The notes beneath the pieces were generated by a model. The model was not told the DNA's origin. It ran no database searches and was given only the letters and a program-made list of their open reading frames with translations. The position numbers and the translations under genes were made by a program. A DNA stretch of 13,052 nt from Chrysochromulina tobinii (Eukaryota > Haptophyta > Prymnesiales > Chrysochromulinaceae), in contig JWZX01000299.1 in assembly GCA_001275005.1 (NCBI GenBank), forward strand, positions 1 to 13,052, written 5' to 3'. Shown here in pieces: positions 1 through 5,295 of this stretch; position 1 is the stretch's first letter, and each line of letters starts with the position of its first letter.

Positions 1-720
1 GTCGCAGCGGCGCCATGAGCTCTTGGCACACGACGCAGCTGTCGCACCGCCGCTCGGCAAGCGCTCGCCCACGCGCGATCCGACAGCGTTTCTTCGCCAT
101 ATGGACGTCGTGCGCCAAGATAGGGATTTTCGAAACAAACAAACCGTATTCGCTGTGAAATTGCGCATTCACAGTTTGGACACAGCTTGCGCACGGGGCC
201 TAGCATTTTTTACACGCGAAAATCAGGTTCCACCAAAGTGCTCGGGACATTCAGCACCAAATGTATTAGCGCCTTTTCAAATCGGGTTCGTTTGGAAGAC
301 TTAATTTTCGGTTTTTCGCTTAAACCACACCGCCGAGCTCGATTTTCTGGGTTGTTTCGGGTCCTCTGTCGGCACTCTGCCATCAGGGATGTGACCACCA
401 TCACCCTCTACCAGTCCACAACCTATGTTAGAGAGGAAAACCCACTGAGGTGCTGTCCCCAGCCCCAGGAAGGACGTGATGGTCCTTGCTAGTTGTCCTT
501 GGAGCGTCCTAGTTGGGCAGGATGCGGGTCCAACGGTTATTCCGCACAAAATAAAACTAGGTCCCTTCTTAATCCCTGCATCCTCACCAACCCGTTGCCA
601 CTCAAGCGGCAGAGGTTGCTCGTAGTCACTTGCCATCAGGTCGAAACTGCGCACATAAAAATCGAAACCTACCTTTGCGCAAGCAGATATTAATATACAA
701 TATACAAGCTCGTACCACTT
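1..720. other. Lower-GC stretch with no recognised gene
   Basis: This stretch is clearly more AT-rich than the rest of the window and has A/T runs, such as the TATTAATATACAATATAC segment near 688-705. I recognise no protein domain or RNA gene in it. A short potential hairpin (CTGTGAA at 153-159 pairing with TTCACAG at 168-174) is visible but of unknown meaning. The only frame with a natural-looking composition is on the minus strand and is listed separately. The base composition break near 760 may mark the edge of an intergenic region or of an inserted segment. Confidence 0.4.
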
Positions 721-759
721 ATGCCCAATATCCCAAACGGCCGGGAGACTTGGCTGCAA
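301..759 (-). CDS. Unassigned minus-strand open frame (152 codons)
   Basis: I do not recognise this protein. The frame reads 152 codons with mixed, natural-looking residues (for example EQPLPLEWQRVGEDAGIKKG in the middle and GLGTAPQWVFLSNIGCG later). It lies in a lower-GC region where a frame this long is less expected by chance than in the GC-rich parts. The initiation codon is uncertain. A donor-like AAAG|GTAGGT lies near 674 and an acceptor-like GTGCGCAG just below it, but they are only 26 bases apart, too close for an ordinary intron. An overlapping minus-strand frame (404 to 210) continues with Lys/Arg-rich sequence, so this could be a frameshifted 3' exon. It could also be noncoding. 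Confidence 0.22.
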   Translation of the reverse strand: MQPSLPAVWDIGHKWYELVYCILISACAKVGFDFYVRSFDLMASDYEQPLPLEWQRVGEDAGIKKGPSFILCGITVGPASCPTRTLQGQLARTITSFLGLGTAPQWVFLSNIGCGLVEGDGGHIPDGRVPTEDPKQPRKSSSAVWFKRKTEN

Positions 760-855
760 CCCCTGGAGCGCTCTGATGGCTCTTCACACGGTGGTTCACG
801 CTTCACGGCCGCTTTTTCCTTCGGAGCGTCGGTTCTCATCCGCCTTCACCAAGCG

Positions 856-901
856 CGGCCTGACACGTGGGCACCACACGGCCTGACACGTGGGCACCAC
901 A
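856..901. repeat. Two tandem copies of a 23-bp unit, each with a CACGTG core
   Basis: The unit at 856-878 is repeated exactly at 879-901. Each copy holds GACACGTGGGCACC, so the palindrome CACGTG occurs at 864-869 and 887-892. CACGTG is the core of the G-box/E-box bound by bZIP and bHLH factors in many eukaryotes. Whether it acts so here is not shown. Confidence 0.75.
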
Positions 902-1048
902 CGTCGCGAGCTGGGTGGCCTTCGTCGACGCTCGTCAGGTCAACGTGCGCCACGTCACGCGAGCCGTCGCGCTGCTGCGCAGCCTGCATCTGGGTAAGGG
1001 CTGGAATTCGTGGGCCGAGGAGGCGGGCAAGAGGCGGAAGGAGCGAGT

Positions 1049-1058
1049 GCCACGTGGC
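1049..1058. promoter_or_regulatory. 10-bp palindrome GCCACGTGGC (G-box-like)
   Basis: This is a perfect palindrome around CACGTG, the strongest G-box form. With the two CACGTG cores at 864 and 887 it makes three sites in about 200 bases, upstream of the FANCI-like segment on the plus strand. CACGTG is not rare in GC-rich DNA, and no transcription start is visible, so a regulatory role is a guess. Confidence 0.25.
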
Positions 1059-1194
1059 AGCTGCCCTCGCAACCGCGGCTGGCACCCCCCGCAGAGCTGC
1101 GGCGTGGCGCCAGGGCGGCGGCGGCAGTGAGCGAAGGATCGCATGTCGTCATCTCAGCGGCTGTGGCGCCCACGGACGGCAGCGTCCGTGGTGA

Positions 1195-1863
1195 AATGGA
1201 GAGCGGTGGAAACGAGAGCGGTGGCGACGAGAGCGAGATCGCGAAGAGGAGGGCGCCGTGACGGGCGCGCTATTGCCCGCCGACGGCATCGCGGCCGACG
1301 ACGATGAGGTTGTGCTTGGAGGGAGCGACGGGAGGACAGTGCGCGGCACTGGGACCCCCGGGGAACGCGCCAGCGTGGCGCAAGCAGGAGTGTCGTTGCT
1401 GCTGGTCCTCTTTGGCAGCGTGCCGGACGCGCACCCGCAGATCCTCTCGCTCGTCTTCGACTCAATGTCAATCAGGAAGACGCTACGCCAGCACAGCGCC
1501 GGCTCTAGTGTGGGAGGCTCTGGTGTGGGCTGTTCGGGGCGATGGCTTCATCTGCATGCGCTCCACACGCACAGTCCACACGCACAGGGCCCAGCTGCTT
1601 GACTGGACATGCCGCCTGCCCAGCCTGCCCGCTGAGGCCGGTCGTCGCGTGCTCGCGGCACTGATGCCACTCGTGCCGCTCGGAGCGGAATTCGGAAGGC
1701 ACTTGCTGCTGCTGCTTCGGAAGCTCTTGTCGCACCTGAGACACGTGCACGCGCCCTGGCGGTGTACGGGTTCTGTGGGCTGCTCGCGCGCTGCCTCCTA
1801 CCCTCGGAGCCAGGCGCGCAATCAGATGCAGTGCTGGCGCTGCGCCGGCATGCTCGATGGCCC
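1195..1863 (+). pseudogene. FANCI-like helical-repeat segment with two frame changes
   Basis: Frame 1 is open from 1195. After an Asp/Glu-rich linker it reads GVSLLLVLFGSVPDAHPQIL (1387-1446), resembling the FANCI helical solenoid. Frame 2 then carries LPSLPAEAGRRVLAALMPLV and LLLLLRKLLSHLRHVHA (about 1610-1757). Frame 1 resumes with RALAVYGFCGLLARCLL (about 1752-1803). Joined, the last two blocks follow the order I remember for the FANCI stretch that runs from an LxxLP helix through a helix ending LRK to a helix of the type ARxxAVxGFxxLL. FANCI works with FANCD2 in the monoubiquitinated clamp of the Fanconi DNA-crosslink repair pathway. The two frame changes (near 1470-1590 and near 1750) cancel out. 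No plausible introns explain them, so decay or sequencing indels are likely. I cannot find the continuation that should follow. Family assignment is from memory and moderate. Confidence 0.42.
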
Positions 1864-2084
1864 CGAGCCTGCAGGCCCTCACGTTTGACGAATTACGCTA
1901 CGTCCGGTGCTCGAGCTCGCCCGGGACGGCGCGTCGACCTCCGCCTCCTCACACGAGCCCGAGCCCGCCTCGCGTGCCCGGGACGGCGCGCGCTCCGCCG
2001 TGCTCGTTGCGGGTCATCCGGCTGCGCATCGTCGGCCTCGAGCGCTCGGCGGACGCGGATGCGGAATTGTCGATCCTCAACCAG
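1864..2084 (+). other. Possible exon of an unassigned or decayed gene, ending at a GT donor
   Basis: The frame-3 reading ends VIRLRIVGLERSADADAELS followed by ILNQ, and then meets a consensus-like donor CCAG|GTGCGT at 2084/2085. Spliced to 2261 it continues in frame as VHVHIGRWHLGATAAAADAA. The segment contains CCCGGGACGGCGCG twice (about 1918 and 1975). I do not recognise a domain, so the only support is the splice-site context and the absence of stops over the joined frame. Confidence 0.25.
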
Positions 2085-2260
2085 GTGCGTGGCCTTTGAT
2101 TGCCGTTGATCGCAGTTGATTGCAGTTGATTGCTGTTGTTTGCCGTTGATTGCCATTGATTGCCATTGATTGCGGTTGATTGTGGGGTCTGGCTCCTCTG
2201 ATGCTCGTACGCGCCGTCGCGAGCGCCACTTGACCTCATCGATCGTCTCGTCCTCTGCAG
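2085..2260 (+). other. Candidate intron 1 (GT-AG, 176 nt) filled with a 10-bp repeat
   Basis: The donor is CAG|GTGCGT and the acceptor is TCCTCTGCAG|G after a pyrimidine-rich tail. The first half is a 10-bp tandem array, listed separately. Joining 2084 to 2261 keeps frame 3 open. There is no transcript evidence here. Confidence 0.5.
2091..2180 (+). repeat. 10-bp tandem repeat, about 9 copies, unit TGCNGTTGAT
   Basis: Nine consecutive decamers end in TTGAT or TTGTT (GGCCTTTGAT, TGCCGTTGAT, CGCAGTTGAT, TGCAGTTGAT, TGCTGTTGTT and so on). The array lies wholly inside candidate intron 1. Related TTGAT-type repeats recur in the other introns of this window, including that of OLA1 on the opposite strand. 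Confidence 0.9.
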
Positions 2261-2445
2261 GTTCACGTCCACATCGGACGATGGCATCTTGGTGCCACCG
2301 CTGCCGCCGCCGACGCCGCCGCACGCGCGGCAGCGGCCTCGACGGCCGCGACAAAGGCGGCACGTAGAGAGGACATCGTTCGTGGGCCACAGGCGACCGC
2401 CGTCGAAGGGACTCACGTCTGCGTGTCAAGTTCTGCGCGTACCAG
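2261..2445 (+). other. Possible exon between two repeat-bearing introns, frame uncertain
   Basis: Spliced from 2084, one frame reads an Ala-rich helix-like stretch (GATAAAADAAARAAAASTAA) and then REDIVRGPQATAVEGTHVC. A different frame ends LRVKFCAYQ at 2445 and joins smoothly to the filamin-type strand that begins at 2521. That frame is blocked by a TAG near 2365. So the two halves of this stretch suggest different frames, which fits decay or an undetected short intron. Confidence 0.22.
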
Positions 2446-2520
2446 GCGTGTTGATTGTCCTTGATTGTCCTTGATTGTCACCGTTGGCCACTCACGAGCT
2501 TCGTCAACCCGATGCACCAG
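2446..2520 (+). other. Candidate intron 2 (GC-AG, 75 nt) with ACCAGGCGTG at both edges
   Basis: The exon edge ACCAG|GCGTG at 2441-2450 is repeated exactly at 2516-2525 (ACCAG|GCGTG), giving a GC donor and an AG acceptor. The first 40 bases are a decamer array of TTGATTGTCC. Splicing joins FCAYQ directly to ACTATREPITYELSVRLNG. A GT at 2448 would give a different junction, so GC-AG is an inference. Confidence 0.45.
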
Positions 2521-3040
2521 GCGTGCACGGCGACGCGTGAGCCGATCACCTACGAGCTGAGCGTGCGGCTGAACGGACGCGCTGTCTCGGGCTCTCCAGT
2601 GACCTTCACCGTCGTGCGTGAGCAGACTGACGCTGCAATCTGCCAGCTGGTGGGTACGCTGCCGGCGCGTGAGGCATGGATGCGCATGGTGACGACGCTC
2701 ACGACGGTGCCGAGTACACGTGGCGGCGTGCCGGCGGCGACGGGCGAGAGGGCGTGGGCGCTCACGACGACGTGCACAGTGACGCACACGACGGCGCTCG
2801 CCCCGAGTGCATCGGGTGGAACGCAGAGCGACGTCGTGCTGGGCGCGCCGAGTTGGGCGGCTTCGGCGCCGCCGTCGTTGCAGGCACTGCTGGCGGTGGC
2901 GCCGAGTCGGGCCTTTACCTGCGGCGGTGTCGGTGCCAAAGGAGACCTTTTTGGCGGCGGCGGGCACATGGGAGGATGTGATTGGTCGTCAACACGCTTT
3001 AAGGGACGTTGATCTCGCGGCACGGGGTCGATGTCGGCAG
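2521..3040 (+). pseudogene. Filamin-type Ig repeat fragment (last strands), then frame-broken sequence
   Basis: Frame 1 reads REPITYELSVRLNGRAVSGS followed by PVTFTVV (about 2540-2610). Tyr-x-(I/L)-x-V-x-(L/Y)-x-G, then I/V-x-G-S-P and alternating hydrophobic residues, is the typical end of a filamin/ABP280 repeat, an Ig-like fold used in actin cross-linkers and other modular proteins. After that the frame becomes Thr/Ala-rich and uninformative. A second repeat end may lie near 2910 in frame 3 (AESGLYLRR). Stops at 2982 and 3013 close frames 3 and 1. The exon would end GGCAG|GTGCGA at 3040. Partial, frame-inconsistent preservation suggests decay. It could also be a live gene whose other introns I cannot place. 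Confidence 0.4.
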
Positions 3041-3132
3041 GTGCGATCTCCCTTGATGACCCTTGATTCTCACTGAGGACCACTGATGACTCTCTCTAAT
3101 GACCCTCTCTGTGGTGCCCGTCTTATTGTCAG
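3041..3132 (+). other. Candidate intron 3 (GT-AG, 92 or 95 nt) with degenerate TTGAT/CTGAT repeats
   Basis: The donor is GGCAG|GTGCGA and the acceptor is TTATTGTCAG (3132), or the next CAG at 3135. Inside are imperfect 9-11-bp units such as CCCTTGATGAC, CCCTTGATTCT and CCACTGATGAC. These resemble the units of introns 1 and 2 and of the OLA1 intron. Confidence 0.45.
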
Positions 3133-3438
3133 CAGGGAAACTAGCAGAGGGCGCCGAGGAAGTCGGATCTTTGGACGAGAGCGAGTACTACGAGGCGTGC
3201 GGGCTTGTGCGGTGTTCGGTACCGGTATGAATGAGCAGCCATGCACCATCGTGGACCGTCGCGATGGCTCGTACGCCGTACGATTCGTGCGCCAGCATGC
3301 GGGCCTCTACCAGGCGAGTGCATGCTGATTGCCTCTGAGTGCCTCCCTCATTGCATGTGCTGGGTGCCTCCCTCATTGCATGCGGGCCTCTACCAGGCGC
3401 GTGCGTGGCTCAAGACCCACCCATACGCGCCATCAGTA
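3133..3438 (+). pseudogene. Filamin-type Ig repeat fragment split by an 83-nt candidate intron
   Basis: Frame 2 reads CTIVDRRDGSYAVRFVRQHA and then GLYQA (about 3244-3316). D-x-x-DGSY-x-V-x-F, about nine residues, G-x-Y is the best-known signature of the filamin repeat, the turn before the last two strands. After the intron at 3314-3396 the joined frame continues ARAWLKTHPYAPS, where the gSPf end of the repeat would be expected and only loosely fits. The frame stops at 3538. The upstream half of the repeat is not clear in any one frame. It lies about 700 bases downstream of the other filamin-type strand and on the same strand, so both probably came from one multi-repeat protein. Confidence 0.42.
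3295..3407 (+). repeat. Direct repeat of 30 bp flanking candidate intron 4 (GC-AG, 3314-3396)
   Basis: The 22 bases at 3295-3316 recur exactly at 3378-3399, and the match extends to 30 bases with two mismatches (3295-3324 against 3378-3407). The first copy encodes HAGLYQA and contains CCAG|GCGAGT, which matches the GC-donor consensus AG|GCAAGT closely. The second contains the acceptor CTCTACCAG|GCG. Between them the 19-bp unit starting GTGCCTCCCTCATTG occurs twice (3339-3357, 3364-3382). Confidence 0.85.
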
Positions 3439-3993
3439 GTGAGCCACGGCAGCGCACGCACCACCCGCGACGCCGCCGCTCGGCCGTTGCCCACGGGCCA
3501 ACGCCGCCACAGCCGCTGCCGATCGTATGTGCGCAGCTGACGGCGCAACCGCTCACTGAGCATGGCGGCCGTCACTCCGAGGCAGACGAGTGATGCGTGC
3601 TCACAGCGAGCCGCAGCCACTGCCGCAGGGCGCCCAGCCATGACTTGTGCCCATCTGCGAGGCGGGCGTGGCGCGTGGTTGTGCGTGCGACGGCGGCGTG
3701 GCGGCACCATCGGCTGATGAGGGCCTGGTTGCGAAGGGTCACCGTCTTTGCGGCGGCGGCCGTGCTCACCGAAAGGAGTCGGCACGTGCGCCGCCAGTCA
3801 GCGAGCGCGTTGGAAGCATATGGGCTCCAGCGCTCGTCGCGCACCGAGCCGGCCGTGACAGAGGAGACAAAGCGCCGCCGCCACGCTGCATGGGCGGGCA
3901 CGTGGCTGTTGTGTGTTGGCGTGCGGCGGCGGCGCGATCGGCGCGCGTGAGCCGACTAGCGACGGGGTGGGCCTTGAGCCACGCATGCGCCTG
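3394..3993. repeat. Inverted repeat, 29-bp arms (27/29 identical), 542 bp apart
   Basis: The left arm at 3394-3422 (starts CAGGCGCGTGCGTGG) matches the reverse complement of 3965-3993 with two mismatches. On each strand the arm begins with an acceptor-like pyrimidine-CAG and then encodes RAWLKTHP (plus strand) or HAWLKAHP (minus strand). The arms therefore look like copies of the same exon start placed head to head. This may mark a local inversion or duplication rather than a transposon, since no target-site duplication or transposase is visible. Confidence 0.8.
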
Positions 3994-4900
3994 ATGAGGC
4001 CAGCAATCAGTCGCACTCAGCATGCAAATCGGCGGCAATCAAGCCACGGGGTACGCGTGGCAGCCACCGCCAAGGCTGAAGCGACGCTCCTGGCTGCAGC
4101 GAGCTGGTGCCTTGGCTTCTGCACGATGCGCACCGGCTACTCTATCTGGGCAGCCAAGTCGAAGGCCGCCGCCGCCACGCGCCTGGCCGCGACGCTGCTC
4201 GGCCGCTTGCCCATGGGGGCGACGACGGCGTGGGCGCTGCGGACGTGACTCAGGGAGGCGGCGCGCTGTCGTGTCCTGGCGGCCCAAGGGGCGCTCGCTG
4301 TGCTAAGTGCCGAGGCGCTCGCCCACGCAACTGCCCTCCGCCGGCGGTATAGCGCGTTGGTCTCAGATACCGGATGGCGCCGGGCCGCAGTGGCTGCATG
4401 CAAGGCCGCCGAGCTCGTGACGATGGCCCGCGACGGTCCGTCACTGACCCGTCCGTCACTGACCCGCGAAGACGAGAGCTTCATGGCACACGCGCCACCA
4501 CGGAGGCTCGGGGGCACGGCAGCACTGCACACGTGGCGTCGCGCGTGGCGATGCCGGCTGGCATCGGTGGGCCGTTGTCGAGGGCACTCGTGCCACTGAG
4601 GCTCGCAAGCAGCTGCACTGAACTGACCAGAAGCTCTCACACATACTGCTGCATGCGACGAATGCCGTCAAGAGGGTGTCGGCGCGCACCGCGTTCGCCT
4701 CCCACGCACGGAACCTCGCGGCGGCGGCGACGGCTCGACGACTGTGCCCGTGTGGGCAGTGGGTTGTTATTGATGGCGGCGCACGCGGCGCTCGAGGTGA
4801 TGGCAATGGCACTTGTGGTTCAAAAGGCAGAGGCGGCCTAGTTGGCAGAGGAAGCCGCGACCGCGCTGCCCGAGCACGAAGAAGACTGAAGAGGCAGTGG
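3560..4900. pseudogene. Trp/Ala/Arg-rich helical-repeat-like sequence, broken frames, strand unclear
   Basis: Several frames read like helical repeats spaced by Trp, but none stays open across the region. On the plus strand frame 3 (about 3620-3900) gives AAWRHHRLMRAWLRRV and frame 1 (about 4060-4600) gives IWAAKSKAAAATRLAATLLG, with a TGA at 4246. On the minus strand, 3901 to 3572 gives three units, NALADWRR, ALISRWCR and ALRQWLR, with Trp 29-30 residues apart. That spacing recalls Sfi1-like repeats. GC-rich DNA rich in GCG and CGC triplets gives Ala/Arg/Trp frames on both strands, so I cannot choose. The 15-bp in-frame duplication at 4437-4466 and repeated frame changes point to decay or rearrangement. 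No function is assigned. Confidence 0.3.
4437..4466 (+). repeat. 15-bp tandem duplication TCCGTCACTGACCCG x2
   Basis: There are two perfect copies, 4437-4451 and 4452-4466. The length is a multiple of three, and in frame 1 they encode a duplicated PSLTR. Confidence 0.9.
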
Positions 4901-5295
4901 CTAATATACTAGACTCTGTGTACACCGCCCGGATGGACGGCTTGCCATTCGCGTTGCCCGCGACAAACCCGGACTGTGCCCCGAGTCGAGTACTTCCAAG
5001 GGGTAGTCATATGTTCCTAGCGGTAGAGTCTGCAATGCCAACCGTCCAGTGACCCGCTCTCCGCACAATTCAACAAATAAACGAAACACGCAACACATTG
5101 GGCGCTCGTACCCGGCTGGGCCATTCCTGATTCCCCACACACCATGCCACACATCCGTCCGCCGGTTTGGTCCGCGGTGAATACACGTGGTTACACAAAA
5201 ATTAGGAGTGCATGCGATCAATTGCCCAGGCGACAGCCGTGTGGCCTGGCAGGGCCTCGTGCCGTAGGCCTCGCGCCGTACACGCACACCAACGC
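4901..5295. other. Region 3' of the 1124-codon gene; probable untranslated or intergenic
   Basis: I see no domain here. A minus-strand frame of 135 codons (5308 to 4901) overlaps the stop of the upstream gene in the -1 phase and would be entered by a slip at GGTTTTTGA. It has 12 cysteines and no family I recognise, so I treat it as 3' untranslated sequence unless shown otherwise. An ACAAATAAACGAAA segment (about 5072-5085) is AT-rich. Confidence 0.35.

Noticed and set aside
153-174. Rho-independent terminator or structured RNA
   Set aside because: The stem is only seven base pairs with no U-run, and such terminators do not apply to a eukaryotic nuclear genome.
2091-2180. CRISPR array
   Set aside because: The 10-bp units are contiguous with no unique spacers, the genome is eukaryotic, and the array sits between splice sites.
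2550-3083. 177-codon minus-strand frame opposite the filamin-type segment
   Set aside because: It is codon-aligned with the plus-strand frame that shows the filamin signature, and its own sequence is a low-complexity Pro/Ser/Val mirror.
3394-3993. Terminal inverted repeats of a small DNA transposon
   Set aside because: The arms read as exon starts and the flanks show no target-site duplication or transposase. A copied exon is the simpler reading, though a non-autonomous element cannot be excluded.
4137-4640. 167-codon minus-strand frame
   Set aside because: It is Ala/Arg/Ser-rich with no motif and opposite an equally open plus-strand frame. In DNA this GC-rich, such length is expected by chance.
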